DNA of 64,000 nucleotides from Patiriisocius_A hiemis (GCF_031846325.1 NZ_JAVRHZ010000002.1:310001-374000); one strand, 5' to 3'; shown: positions 36,271 through 46,036, counted from the first letter of the stretch. Numbers and translations are program-made. Notes: generated by a model from the letters alone, not told the origin.

Positions 36271-36288
36271 CTCCCGTGAAAAAGGGAG
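36271..36288 (-). promoter_or_regulatory. Small hairpin abutting the hemJ start
   Basis: CTCCC-N8-GGGAG on either strand, ending 6 nt before the hemJ ATG. Five base pairs only, no T tract on the hemJ strand. It could influence translation start; weak. Confidence 0.3.
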
Positions 36289-36294
36289 TGTTTT

Positions 36295-39200
36295 TTACTC
36301 CTCTTCTTCAACAAAAAGATAGTTTAATTTCAGTTTATTAAACTCCGCATTAAAATTGGAAATTTCTTCTGTAATAAGTCTATCAAACTCATTTAATTCC
36401 TTATTAATAGCAGCTTTTAATTCATTTTTAACCATAACATCCTGCTGGGTAGGCGGGAAATCATCCATACTTACCAAACTATTAAGGTGTGCCAATTTAT
36501 TTGTTAATCTAATTGGGAAATTAAGCGGGTCTTGACCACTTCTATTTTTAGTTTGGTAAAGCGCTTTTTCAATTTCTGAAAATTTGGCACTCAACGTATC
36601 TGCCTTTTCAACAAGTGTTTTTACGTCCTCATTTTCTTTATACTGTTTTTTGAAAGCCTTTAGTTGTGCATTAATATTTCTAATTTTTTTGATAGACTTA
36701 TGGGCTTTATCAACTGTTTCGTTTACATCTGTTATAAAATTGAATTGCTTTTGCATTCCTGCAATATCTGTTTCAGCATTTTCATCTGGCAAAATCGTAA
36801 ATTGTTGTTCTAGCACTTCGTCATCTACTTGTAAAACAACTTTGTAACTACCAGGAACAGCTTGAGGTGCGTTGGTACTTGCCCACCATAAAATCATTCC
36901 CTTTAAACGTTCAGCACCTTTTCCTCTCATATTCCATGTGTGATAATTGGCACCCTCTGAAACCTCTAATTTATCTTCTTTTTTATTTTTGGTGCTAAAG
37001 CTTTTAATGGTATCATTCTTACTGTTTAAATACGAAAGTGTTACTTCTTTATCTTTTGGATTTTTTAAATAAAAATAGGTCATCACTCCACTTGGGTGAT
37101 TGGTTCCTTGCGTTAATGAACCACTTCTAGAACCACCCCCCATTCTATAGGTATCTTTTGGTTTGAAAAGGTAGTTCTCGACTGCGCTCGAACGAACACC
37201 ATCATTCATCTTATAAAGCTGATGAATCACAGTTAAATCATCTATAATCCATAAACTTCTACCTTGGGTTGCAACAATTAAATTATTCTGTTTTACGGCC
37301 AAATCTGTTATAGGAACAATAGGTAAGTTTAACTGAAATGGTTTCCAATTAGTACCATCATTAAATGAGATATACATCCCAGTTTCGGTACCTGCATATA
37401 ACAGTCCTTTTCTTTTTGGATCCTCTCGTACTACTCGAGTAAAATGTTCAGCAGGGATTCCATTTGTGATTTTTTTCCAAGTTTTACCGTAGTCGTTTGT
37501 CTTATATAGATAAGGAGCAAAATCGCCTGTTTTGTATTTTGTGCCAGCAATATAGCATGTTCCTGCATCAAAAGCTGAAGGTTCTACGCTATTAATCATC
37601 ATCCATTCTGGCATTCCCTTAGGAGTTACATTCTCCCAAGTCTTTCCTCCATTTTGTGAAATATGCACTAATCCATCATCACTTCCCGTCCATAAAACGC
37701 CTTCTTTTACTGGGCTTTCGGCAGCAGCGAAAATAGTACAATAATATTCTACCGAGGTGTTATCCTGGGTGATAGGCCCTCCAGAAGATTTTTGTTTTTC
37801 AGCAACATCTCTTGTTAAGTCTGGGCTAATGGTTTTCCAACTTTCACCTTCATTAGTGGTTACATGTAAATGGTTAGAGGCTGTATATAATTTTTTAGGA
37901 TTATGAGGCGAAAAGAAAATAGGAAAATTCCATTGAAAACGATATTTCATGTCTTCGGCTCCATGCCCCATAGGATTATCTGGCCATACACTAACGCTAC
38001 GTACCGTATTTTTATCATGATTATAGCGCGTTAAAAACCCATCATAACTTCCTCCATATACAATTTCGGGATTGTCTGGAGTTACAGCAATATGAGCACT
38101 TTCTCCTCCTGCGGTAGATTCCCAATCATTATCTGTGATGCTTCTTCCTTCGGTTCTATGCGGAATCCTAATGGTCGAATTATCTTGCTGTGCAGCATAA
38201 ATTCTATAAGGGAATGCATTGTCTGTGGTTACTCTATAAAACTGAGAGGTAGGTTGATTATGATAAGTACTCCAAGTTTCACCTCCATCATAAGTTACTT
38301 GAGCACCTCCGTCGTCACCAATAATCATCCTGTTAGGGTCATTGGGGGCTATCCATAAATCATGGTGATCGCCATGAGGGGCATTATAGGTGCTATAGGT
38401 TTTACCACCATCGGTGCTTTTATGGTATCTAACGTTTAATACATAAACTACATCTTCATCTTTAGAGTCTGCATAAATACGGGTATAATACCATGCACGT
38501 TGGCGTAACTTTCTCTCACTATTAATATTGCTCCAGGTTTCTCCTCCATCATCACTTCTATACACTCCGCCTTTGTCTTTATTTTCTACAATAGCCCAAA
38601 CACGGTCACTATTTGCTGGAGAAACAGTCACTCCAATAATCCCTAAGGTATCGGTTGGGAAACCTTTGTTTTTTGAAATTTCTTTCCAAGTTTCACCGCT
38701 ATCGGTGCTTTTCCAAAGTGCAGAACCATCTCCACCACTACTTAAACTATATGGTGTTCTTCTTACATTCCAAGTTGAAGCATATAAAATTCTTGGATTG
38801 TTAGGGTCTAATAATAAATCAACAGCTCCTGCATCTTGATTTACAAACAAGACTTGTTTCCAAGTCTTACCACCATCTGTACTTTTATAGACACCACGCT
38901 CTTGTGTAGGTTTATAAATATTTCCCATTACAGCAGCATAAACCGTGTTATAATCTGTTGGATGTATTGCTATTCTTGGGACGTGACGGCTATTTTTTAA
39001 ACCTGCTTCTTTCCATGTTTTTCCAGCGTCTACAGATTTCCAAATACCGTATCCTGAGGATACATTACCACGTACCGTTTTTTCTCCACCACCAACATAA
39101 ATTACATTTGGATCACTTTCTGCTACTTCAATAGCTCCAATAGAGCCTCCAAAAAAGCCATCGCTAATATTCTCCCACGTTCGCCCTCCATTTTTGGTTT

Positions 39201-39420
39201 GCCAAACACCACCACCTGTAGCGCCAAAGTAATATAAGTTGGGCTTTCCGGGCACCCCAGTTACAGCAGCACTTCGCCCACCTCGAAAAGGACCAAGCAG
39301 TCTGTACTCAAGGGCATCGTATAATTTTTCATCATACGATTGTGCTTGAAGTGTTTCTGAAGGGATTGAAAGAGAAAATAAGATTGTTAAAACAAACAAT
39401 AATGGTTTAAAACGAGACAT
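36295..39420 (-). CDS. Sortilin/VPS10-like BNR-repeat secreted protein
   Basis: 1041 residues from the ATG at 39420, which gives a clean signal peptide (MSRFKPLLFVLTILFSLSIPSETLQAQ); the longer frame adds 14 odd residues. At least ten Asp-box motifs of the kind DGGKTW occur over residues ~80-700, indicating one or two large beta-propellers like sortilin or glycosidase-like BNR proteins. A beta domain and a helical C-terminus follow. No catalytic residues can be assigned, so ligand binding is as likely as hydrolysis. Confidence 0.85.
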   Translation of the reverse strand: MSRFKPLLFVLTILFSLSIPSETLQAQSYDEKLYDALEYRLLGPFRGGRSAAVTGVPGKPNLYYFGATGGGVWQTKNGGRTWENISDGFFGGSIGAIEVAESDPNVIYVGGGEKTVRGNVSSGYGIWKSVDAGKTWKEAGLKNSRHVPRIAIHPTDYNTVYAAVMGNIYKPTQERGVYKSTDGGKTWKQVLFVNQDAGAVDLLLDPNNPRILYASTWNVRRTPYSLSSGGDGSALWKSTDSGETWKEISKNKGFPTDTLGIIGVTVSPANSDRVWAIVENKDKGGVYRSDDGGETWSNINSERKLRQRAWYYTRIYADSKDEDVVYVLNVRYHKSTDGGKTYSTYNAPHGDHHDLWIAPNDPNRMIIGDDGGAQVTYDGGETWSTYHNQPTSQFYRVTTDNAFPYRIYAAQQDNSTIRIPHRTEGRSITDNDWESTAGGESAHIAVTPDNPEIVYGGSYDGFLTRYNHDKNTVRSVSVWPDNPMGHGAEDMKYRFQWNFPIFFSPHNPKKLYTASNHLHVTTNEGESWKTISPDLTRDVAEKQKSSGGPITQDNTSVEYYCTIFAAAESPVKEGVLWTGSDDGLVHISQNGGKTWENVTPKGMPEWMMINSVEPSAFDAGTCYIAGTKYKTGDFAPYLYKTNDYGKTWKKITNGIPAEHFTRVVREDPKRKGLLYAGTETGMYISFNDGTNWKPFQLNLPIVPITDLAVKQNNLIVATQGRSLWIIDDLTVIHQLYKMNDGVRSSAVENYLFKPKDTYRMGGGSRSGSLTQGTNHPSGVMTYFYLKNPKDKEVTLSYLNSKNDTIKSFSTKNKKEDKLEVSEGANYHTWNMRGKGAERLKGMILWWASTNAPQAVPGSYKVVLQVDDEVLEQQFTILPDENAETDIAGMQKQFNFITDVNETVDKAHKSIKKIRNINAQLKAFKKQYKENEDVKTLVEKADTLSAKFSEIEKALYQTKNRSGQDPLNFPIRLTNKLAHLNSLVSMDDFPPTQQDVMVKNELKAAINKELNEFDRLITEEISNFNAEFNKLKLNYLFVEEEE

Positions 39421-39492
39421 AGTATTGGATTGAAAAGTTTTGTATAAAGATACTTTATTCAATTCAAAATAGTATAGCCTAATGGATAGGTA

Positions 39493-40866
39493 TTATTCCT
39501 TTAGCTCTTTTTTTACAGCTCTGTGCAAGAAATAACCAGTTACCACAGTAGAAAGCACATCTGCGATAGGAAATGAAATCCAAACACCCCAAACTCCAAA
39601 AAAGCTGGGTAGTATTAAAACTAAAGGGATTAAAAAGAAGCCTTGTTTAGTTAAAGAAAGTAATAAAGCGGGAATAGCCTTTCCTATAGCCTGAAAGTAT
39701 GAAGCTCCAATTAATTGAATTACAATTACGGGCGTAGCAGCAAACACCCATCGTAATGCATTAGGGGTTCGTTTTAAAAGTTCGGCGTTATTTGCTAGTG
39801 TTTCGGCATCTTGCCCTTCTCTTCCGCTAATAAAAATAGAAACAAAGTTAGGAGCGAAAACCATAATTACTATAAAAATCCCTAATGCAAGTATGCCTGA
39901 ATATTTTATAGAGGTATTGATAGATTCACGCACCCTTTCAAATTTATTGGCGCCATAATTATATCCCGCAATGGGCAAAAACCCTTGGTTAACCCCAATT
40001 ACTGGAAACAAAGCAAACATGAGCATTCTACTTATAATTCCATAAGTAGCTACATCTATTGCATCACCATAAATTATTAAAACATTGTTTAGTAAAATAG
40101 TAAGTACTGCAATAGTTCCTTGTCTTGCAAGTGTTACAAAACTTAATGCACTAATTTCATTAACTATCTTTTTCTTTAATTTAAAGCACTCTGTAACTAA
40201 TCTTAACTCACTTTTTGCAACAAAAAACCAAAAAATAAATGTAAAGCAAATTGCATAGCTAGTAAATGTTGCCCAGGCAGCTCCTTCCATTCCAAAATCA
40301 AAAACGTAAATAAGGATATAATCCATAAAGATGTTTCCAATTGCTGGAAGTAGCATAGCATACATAGCAAACTTTGGTTTTCCTTCGGCACGTATTACAT
40401 TATTCCCCATCATACACATAGCAAGCATAACAATTCCGTACAATACAATACGATAGTATGTAAGAGCTAGGTCTTTAAAGGACTCATCAGCTCCAAAAAA
40501 CTCAATAAGAAAGTCTTGAAATATTAGACCTAAAACAGCTAACACCCCAGAAGTTAAGAACGTAAGTGTAATTTGATTTCCAAAAACCCGTAGTGCTTTA
40601 TCATTATCTCCCGAACCTAGGGCTCTAGATAAAACAGAGCTTCCTCCAATTCCAACAGCTAACCCTATAGCTGCAATAAAAAATGTAACAGGAATTACAA
40701 CCGTAATGGCAGAAATTGCTAAAGGGCCAATCCATCGTCCAACAAAGATAGTATCTACTATCATATTTAAAGACATCACAAGGATACCTATAGAAGCTGG
40801 AACCGCTTGCTTTACGAGGAGTTTACTAATGGATTCTATCCCTAATAAATCTGAATTTTTTTTCAA
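39493..40866 (-). CDS. MATE family efflux transporter
   Basis: 457 residues with about twelve membrane segments. The MATE look is clear in KLLVKQAVPASIGILVMSLNMIVDTIFVGRWIGPLAI and the matching second half (GVNQGFLPIAGYNYGA). Drug or metabolite export driven by an ion gradient; substrate unknown. It starts 19 nt after the hemH stop and could be part of the same transcript. Confidence 0.9.
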   Translation of the reverse strand: MKKNSDLLGIESISKLLVKQAVPASIGILVMSLNMIVDTIFVGRWIGPLAISAITVVIPVTFFIAAIGLAVGIGGSSVLSRALGSGDNDKALRVFGNQITLTFLTSGVLAVLGLIFQDFLIEFFGADESFKDLALTYYRIVLYGIVMLAMCMMGNNVIRAEGKPKFAMYAMLLPAIGNIFMDYILIYVFDFGMEGAAWATFTSYAICFTFIFWFFVAKSELRLVTECFKLKKKIVNEISALSFVTLARQGTIAVLTILLNNVLIIYGDAIDVATYGIISRMLMFALFPVIGVNQGFLPIAGYNYGANKFERVRESINTSIKYSGILALGIFIVIMVFAPNFVSIFISGREGQDAETLANNAELLKRTPNALRWVFAATPVIVIQLIGASYFQAIGKAIPALLLSLTKQGFFLIPLVLILPSFFGVWGVWISFPIADVLSTVVTGYFLHRAVKKELKE

Positions 40867-40885
40867 ATAAAAATTTCTAAAAAAG

Positions 40886-41929
40886 TTATGCTATAGCTTT
40901 ATCTGTATTTATAATGCGCCACTCTTCAACCATAGAAATAAGAACATCAACAAAATCATCTCTGTCATTTAGGCAAGGTATAGTAGTAAACTCTTCTCCA
41001 CCCACCTCGTGAAAAATTTCTTCGCCTTCCATGGCTATTTCTTCCAGAGTTTCAAGGCAATCACTCACAAAAGCTGGAGTAACAATTGCCATTTTCTTGA
41101 TTCCATTTTTACCCATACGCTCAATGGTTCGGTCTGTGTATGGCTTAAGCCAAGGATCAAAACCTAATCTTGATTGGAATGTAGTGCTATACGTCCCTCT
41201 TTTTAATCCTAGCTTTTTGGCAACATTAACCGTAGTAATCTCACATTGGTGTCTATAGCAAAACTCGTGTTGCTCAGAGCCCATTTTAAAACAACACTTA
41301 CCATTCATTTTACAATTCCCATTGGTAATATCGCTTTTTCTAATGTGTCGCTCTGGTACGCCATGATAGCTAAACAAGATATGTTCGTAATCAAGCCCTT
41401 TTAATTTTTCTTGAATACTTCTTGAAAGCACTTCTATATAGTCTTCTCTATGGTAAAAGGCCGGTGTTCTAGTAATTTTTAATTGCGGAAAAAACTGCGC
41501 TACCAACTCATCAACTTTTACATCTATAGTTTCTGTGGTTGCCATAGCAAATTGAGGGTATAACGGTATTGTCTTTACTTCTGTAACACCTTGATCTACT
41601 AATTCTTGTAATCCTTTTTCTAGGGACATACTTCCATATCGCATAGCTAGAGCGACAGGAATATTTAATTTTTCCTGAACCTTTTCTTTTAATCTTTCTG
41701 AAATAACAATGAGCGGAGAGCCCTCTTCCCACCAAATCTTAGCATACGCCTCTGCAGATTTTTTTGGACGTGTATTTAAGATAATCCCTTTCACTAATAG
41801 TACTCTAGCCCATTTAGGGAGGTCTATCACACGTGGATCCATTAAAAACTCATCAAGATACTTCTTTACATCTTTAGGTTTTGTACTATCTGGAGAGCCT
41901 AAATTAACTAAGAGAACGCCTTTTTTCAT
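40886..41929 (-). CDS. hemH: Ferrochelatase
   Basis: 347 residues. Final heme step: insertion of Fe(II) into protoporphyrin IX (or coproporphyrin III in Gram-positives; here the HemF/HemJ route applies). Active-site His is in FSYHGVPERH (His189), and ETLEEIAMEG carries the conserved Glu. A Cys-rich segment (Cys206, 212, 213, 224 and 229) is inserted after the active His; related Cys sets bind an iron-sulfur cluster in some bacterial ferrochelatases. It is separated from its AraC neighbour by a 171-nt gap with a two-part inverted repeat. Confidence 0.96.
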   Translation of the reverse strand: MKKGVLLVNLGSPDSTKPKDVKKYLDEFLMDPRVIDLPKWARVLLVKGIILNTRPKKSAEAYAKIWWEEGSPLIVISERLKEKVQEKLNIPVALAMRYGSMSLEKGLQELVDQGVTEVKTIPLYPQFAMATTETIDVKVDELVAQFFPQLKITRTPAFYHREDYIEVLSRSIQEKLKGLDYEHILFSYHGVPERHIRKSDITNGNCKMNGKCCFKMGSEQHEFCYRHQCEITTVNVAKKLGLKRGTYSTTFQSRLGFDPWLKPYTDRTIERMGKNGIKKMAIVTPAFVSDCLETLEEIAMEGEEIFHEVGGEEFTTIPCLNDRDDFVDVLISMVEEWRIINTDKAIA

Positions 41930-41948
41930 TAAATATCAGAATTTTTAA

Positions 41949-41956
41949 CAAAAATA
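41949..41956 (-). promoter_or_regulatory. -7 box TATTTTTG for hemH
   Basis: Exact TAnnTTTG match 20 nt before the hemH ATG; predicted leader about 14 nt. No -33 TTG at normal spacing. Confidence 0.5.
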
Positions 41957-42020
41957 CCGCTAATAATCGAAGTTATAAAAGCGCAACTATAGATTAAGTC
42001 AATTATTAAATAAGTAAGTT

Positions 42021-42086
42021 TACCCCTTCTGAAGTTTTAACTATATAGTATTTGCTTATTTAAAACGATCCCTAAAAGAAGGGGTA
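42021..42086 (-). repeat. Two-tier inverted repeat between the AraC-type gene and hemH
   Basis: Outer arms TACCCCTTCT / AGAAGGGGTA (10 bp, perfect) and inner arms GTTTTAA / TTAAAAC (7 bp) can form a 66-nt stem-loop. It starts 14 nt after the AraC-type gene on the minus strand. No long T tract follows, so it is not a classic terminator. Confidence 0.55.
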
Positions 42087-42099
42087 TGACTTTGAAACT

Positions 42100-42987
42100 T
42101 TAAGAATTTAACCCCATTACAAACTTCTTTGGAGTAGTCCCAAATTTCTTTTTAAATGCAGCAATAAAATGGCTCGAAGTACTATAACCAACCTTAAGTC
42201 CTACTTCGTTTACATTGTGAGAACCTGTTGCTAATAATTGTCTTGCTACTTCCATCTTATAGTCAAATAAAAAACTAAAGACACTATCTCCGTAAATTTG
42301 CTTAAAACCCTCTTTTAGTCTATTTATTGGAAGTTGGATTTCGTCTGCCAATTCCTGTAGAGTAGGAGGATCTGCCATTTTTTCAATGATAACTTGTTTT
42401 GCTTTCTTAATTTTTACCACATTTTCTTCATCTATCAAAAATGGACATTGCTCGACATCTGTTTCAGCAGGTCTATTAAAATATAGACTCAATAATTCAT
42501 ATGCCTTTGCTTTAAAATATAGCGCTTTAATACTAGGATGTAGATTGTAATTAATTAATTGATTGAGCACAATTGACATAGAAGGGCTTATGTGACTGTC
42601 TTTATAGTATTTTCTATTTTTATTATCCTCACTTAAAAACGATATATAACTCGCTTCTGAAGAAAATAAGCTGTGAAACTTTGTAATAGGAAGTAATAGA
42701 GATAGCACCCAAGAGTTTGCTGAGACCGAAAGTTTAAGTGGTAAATCACGTTGTGGATTGTATAACAACAAACCATTTTCCTCTCGAAGTGGGAGTGTAT
42801 ACGCATCTTCATTAAAAGAGAAGTTGGCCATTCCTTTTACACAAAAATGAAACTGAATGAAGTTAAGGTTTATTTCACGGCTAAATGTCTGAATATCATC
42901 TGTTTCATTTTGAAACTTTAAGACAAAAAAACCCTCTTCAACAGTAGTTTCTTCATATAATCCTTGAGCGTTATTTTTTGTTTTCAT
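42100..42987 (-). CDS. AraC-family transcription regulator
   Basis: 295 residues. The C-terminal ~100 residues hold the double helix-turn-helix: LQELADEIQLPINRLKEGFKQIYG and VNEVGLKVGYSTSSHFIAAFKKKFGTTPKKF. The N-terminal ~190 residues form a beta-rich sensing domain with no recognised ligand site. It is divergent to hemA and upstream of hemH, so it is a good candidate heme-gene regulator. A perfect palindrome lies within 45 nt of its start. Confidence 0.9.
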   Translation of the reverse strand: MKTKNNAQGLYEETTVEEGFFVLKFQNETDDIQTFSREINLNFIQFHFCVKGMANFSFNEDAYTLPLREENGLLLYNPQRDLPLKLSVSANSWVLSLLLPITKFHSLFSSEASYISFLSEDNKNRKYYKDSHISPSMSIVLNQLINYNLHPSIKALYFKAKAYELLSLYFNRPAETDVEQCPFLIDEENVVKIKKAKQVIIEKMADPPTLQELADEIQLPINRLKEGFKQIYGDSVFSFLFDYKMEVARQLLATGSHNVNEVGLKVGYSTSSHFIAAFKKKFGTTPKKFVMGLNS

Positions 42988-43010
42988 TTTTGAAAATTAC
43001 AATTTTTATT

Positions 43011-43029
43011 ATTTAGAATTGTTCTAAAT
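43011..43029. promoter_or_regulatory. Palindrome in the AraC-regulator/hemA intergenic region
   Basis: ATTTAGAA-TTG-TTCTAAAT, perfect 8-bp arms, 24 nt upstream of the AraC-type start and 153 nt upstream of hemA. The core resembles a Fur/PerR-type 7-1-7 dyad (12 of 15 positions of TTATAATTATTATAA). Regulator not identified. Confidence 0.55.
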
Positions 43030-43162
43030 TATTTTAAAGAATTAATCACTTAATCCCTTTAAAATAGTACCTCTACCCAATTTTTGCTTCAAATTTATAA
43101 CTTATTAACGGAAGGCGACAGAAAAGATACCGCTAGCGTTATTTTTTATCTAATACTACCAG

Positions 43163-43170
43163 TAAATTTG
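43163..43170 (+). promoter_or_regulatory. -7 box TAAATTTG for the hemA operon
   Basis: Exact TAnnTTTG match 11 nt before the hemA ATG, predicting a leader of only a few nt. An 8-bp palindrome CGCTAGCG (43131-43138) lies in the -33 region. Confidence 0.5.
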
Positions 43171-43181
43171 CATTACTTTCT

Positions 43182-44462
43182 ATGAAAAAGAACGGCAACG
43201 GTATTTCTATTCAACAAGCTACCCAAAGAAGCGGTACTTTTTATGCAATTGGTCTTAATTACAAAAAGGCTGATGCAGAAATTCGTGGGTATTTTAGTGT
43301 AGATGAAACTGCCCAAGTAGCCATTCTAAAAGCAGCTAAAAGTCAAGTTATAGATGGATTAGTTGTAATTTCTACTTGTAATAGAACCGAGTTATATGGA
43401 TTTGCTTCACACCCCTATCAACTTATAAAATTATTGTGTGAACACACGCATGGTACGGTTTCAGAGTTTGAAAAGGTAGCCTACATCCATAAAAATAGAG
43501 AGGCTGTATCACACCTTTTTAAAGTAGGAACAGGTTTAGATAGCCAGATTCTTGGAGATTTCGAGATTATAAGTCAATTACGTATTGGTTTTAAACGCTC
43601 AAAAAAACTTGGGTTAATGAATGCGTTTATGGAACGTCTAGGAAACGCTGTAATCCAAGCTAGTAAGCGTATTAAAAACGAAACCGATATTTCTAGCGGA
43701 GCAACTTCGGTAAGTTTTGCTGCTGTACAATATATCTTAGCTCGTGTTCCTTATGTTTCAGAAAAAAACATTTTACTCTTCGGAACTGGAAAAATTGGAC
43801 GAAACACTTGTGAAAACCTTGTAAAACACACCAAAAACGAACATATTACGGTAATTAACCGTACAAAAGTTAAGGCCGAAGCTATTGCAGGAAAGTTTAA
43901 TCTTGTAGTAAAAGAATACGCAAATATACAGAGTGAGATTGCGCAAAGTGATATTTTATTTGTGGCAACAGGTGCGCAAAAACCTACCATTTCAAAAGAA
44001 CTTTTACATCTAAAAAAACCTCTCTTAATTGTAGACCTTTCCATTCCTAAAAATGTTGCTGAGAATGTAAAAGAAAATGAACTAGTTACGCTTGTACATC
44101 TCGACGAATTATCTCAGGTTACAGACCAAACACTTGCGCATAGAGCTTCACAAGTGCCGCTCGCAGAACAAATAATTACTGAAATTGAAACAGAATTTAA
44201 TACTTGGGCACAACACCGCAGTTTTGCGCCAACTATAAAAGCATTGAAGACAAAGCTTTCAGAAATAAAAGAGAGTGAGATAGACAATCAACGAAAAAAG
44301 CTATCAGATTTTAATGAAGACCAGGCAGAAATTATAAGCAATAGGATTATTCAGAAAATCACAACGCATTTTGCCAATCATTTAAAAGATACTAATATTT
44401 CTACTGAAGAAAGTGTTGAATTAATTAAAAAAGTGTTTCAGTTAGAAAACAATCCCTCTTGA
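43182..44462 (+). CDS. hemA: Glutamyl-tRNA reductase
   Basis: 426 residues. First committed step of C5-pathway heme synthesis: NADPH reduction of glutamyl-tRNA to glutamate-1-semialdehyde. The catalytic Cys is in ISTCNRTELY; GTGLDSQILGDFEI and the NADPH motif FGTGKIGRNT are present, as is the C-terminal dimer helix. It starts the operon and its TGA overlaps the TTG start of hemC. HemL, the next enzyme, is not in this window. Confidence 0.96.
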   Translation: MKKNGNGISIQQATQRSGTFYAIGLNYKKADAEIRGYFSVDETAQVAILKAAKSQVIDGLVVISTCNRTELYGFASHPYQLIKLLCEHTHGTVSEFEKVAYIHKNREAVSHLFKVGTGLDSQILGDFEIISQLRIGFKRSKKLGLMNAFMERLGNAVIQASKRIKNETDISSGATSVSFAAVQYILARVPYVSEKNILLFGTGKIGRNTCENLVKHTKNEHITVINRTKVKAEAIAGKFNLVVKEYANIQSEIAQSDILFVATGAQKPTISKELLHLKKPLLIVDLSIPKNVAENVKENELVTLVHLDELSQVTDQTLAHRASQVPLAEQIITEIETEFNTWAQHRSFAPTIKALKTKLSEIKESEIDNQRKKLSDFNEDQAEIISNRIIQKITTHFANHLKDTNISTEESVELIKKVFQLENNPS

Positions 44463-45367
44463 AAAAAACACTTAAAATAGGAACTCGTGATAGCGAACTT
44501 GCATTATGGCAAGCAAAAACAGTCCAAGAAAAACTGAAAGCCGTAGGGCATGACTCTGTTTTAGTACCTGTAAAGTCTCAAGGAGATTTAGTCCTAGACA
44601 AACCTCTTTACGAAATGGGGATTACGGGTATTTTTACAAAGACATTAGACGTTGCCATGCTACAAAATAAAATAGACATAGCAGTACATAGCATGAAAGA
44701 CGTTCCTACACAATTACCAAATGGAATTGTACAAACTGCAGTTTTAGAGAGAGCAACAGCAACAGATATAATAGCAACGAAAGACAACCCAGATTTTTCT
44801 AAAAATTGTATAATTGCTACTGGAAGCTTACGTCGTAAAGCACAATGGTTACATAAGCACCCAACACATCAGGTTGTAGATTTACGAGGAAACGTAAATA
44901 CACGTTTGCAAAAACTAGAGAATAACACTTGGGATGGGGCCATTTTTGCAAAAGCAGGATTGGAACGAATTAACTTATTACCAAAAAGTTACGAAATCTT
45001 AGACTGGATGATTCCAGCACCAGCTCAAGGAGCAATGATGGTTGTTGCTCTTCAGAATGACTTATTTGCAGTTGAAGCAACTAAAAAGCTAAATGACACT
45101 AATGCAGAAATCTGCACGCATATTGAACGGCAATTTCTTAGAACACTAGAAGGAGGCTGTACTGCACCAATTGGTGCAATCGCAACTATTCATGGAGAAT
45201 CTATACACTTTAAAGGAGCTCTATTCTCTCTTAATGGAAAAGAAAAAATTGAAACAGAGGAGCAAGCAACTATAGGTGATTATAGAAATTTTGGGATGGA
45301 GTGTGCTAACCAAGTTTTACAAAATGGAGGAAGTATATTGATGAAAGCCATTAAAAGCGAATTGTGA
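44459..45367 (+). CDS. hemC: Hydroxymethylbilane synthase (porphobilinogen deaminase)
   Basis: 302 residues with a TTG start that overlaps the hemA stop (TTGA), so translation is coupled. The N-terminus KIGTRDSELALWQA, SMKDVPT and the dipyrromethane-cofactor Cys in LEGGCTAPIGA are diagnostic. It joins four porphobilinogen units into hydroxymethylbilane. Confidence 0.96.
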   Translation: MKKTLKIGTRDSELALWQAKTVQEKLKAVGHDSVLVPVKSQGDLVLDKPLYEMGITGIFTKTLDVAMLQNKIDIAVHSMKDVPTQLPNGIVQTAVLERATATDIIATKDNPDFSKNCIIATGSLRRKAQWLHKHPTHQVVDLRGNVNTRLQKLENNTWDGAIFAKAGLERINLLPKSYEILDWMIPAPAQGAMMVVALQNDLFAVEATKKLNDTNAEICTHIERQFLRTLEGGCTAPIGAIATIHGESIHFKGALFSLNGKEKIETEEQATIGDYRNFGMECANQVLQNGGSILMKAIKSEL

Positions 45368-46017
45368 TGAAAGTGCTTTCAACCAAGAAATTATCCCTTT
45401 CTCAACGAGAATTATTATTAAATGCAGGGCTACAATTAGTTGAATACGACGCTATAAAAATTTCATTTTTAACCGAAAAGCTTCCAAAAAACATTAAAAA
45501 TGGAGTGTTTTCGAGTCAAAATGGAGTAAAAAGTGTCTTTTTAAGCAAAAAAGGACTTTCAAAAGTAGAAAACTGCTTTTGTGTAGGTGAAAAAACTAGA
45601 GCACTTTTAGAAGAAAATGGGCAGAAAGTGATGAAAACAGCTTCAAATTCGGCTGAACTAGGTCATTTTATAGCAAATAACTATAAAAATGAAGCATTTT
45701 ACTATTTCTGTAGCACAATACGAAGAGATGAATTACCAGAGATTATAAAGTATTCAGAAAATGAGCTTTTTGAGATAAAAACATACAAAACTGAACCAAA
45801 TTTGAAGAAATTTGAGCAAAAATGGAATGGAATTCTATTTTTTAGCCCTAGTGGAGTTCAGAGTTTTACTTCAGAAAATAGTATGGAAAATAGTATTGCA
45901 TTCTGCATAGGTGAAACAACAGCAAAAGAAGCTAAAAAATATTCTAAAAATGTAATTGTAGCAAATACAACTACTACTGAAAGTGTAATTGCAAAGGCAG
46001 CAAAAACTTTGTGTTAA
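45367..46017 (+). CDS. hemD: Uroporphyrinogen-III synthase
   Basis: 216 residues from ATG 45367 (a GTG one codon upstream is possible); overlaps the hemC stop as TGATG. The sequence is strongly diverged, as is normal for HemD, but the two-domain alternation and the FFSPSGVQSF and CIGETTAKEA elements fit. It closes and flips ring D of hydroxymethylbilane. Position between hemC and hemE backs the call. Confidence 0.88.
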   Translation: MKVLSTKKLSLSQRELLLNAGLQLVEYDAIKISFLTEKLPKNIKNGVFSSQNGVKSVFLSKKGLSKVENCFCVGEKTRALLEENGQKVMKTASNSAELGHFIANNYKNEAFYYFCSTIRRDELPEIIKYSENELFEIKTYKTEPNLKKFEQKWNGILFFSPSGVQSFTSENSMENSIAFCIGETTAKEAKKYSKNVIVANTTTTESVIAKAAKTLC

Positions 46018-46036
46018 TAGTGAGAAGCAAAAAAAT

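Noticed and set aside
38528..38839. 103-codon ORF antisense to the BNR-repeat gene
   Set aside because: Shadow of repeated Asp-box codons; repetitive Pro/Ser/Leu make-up.
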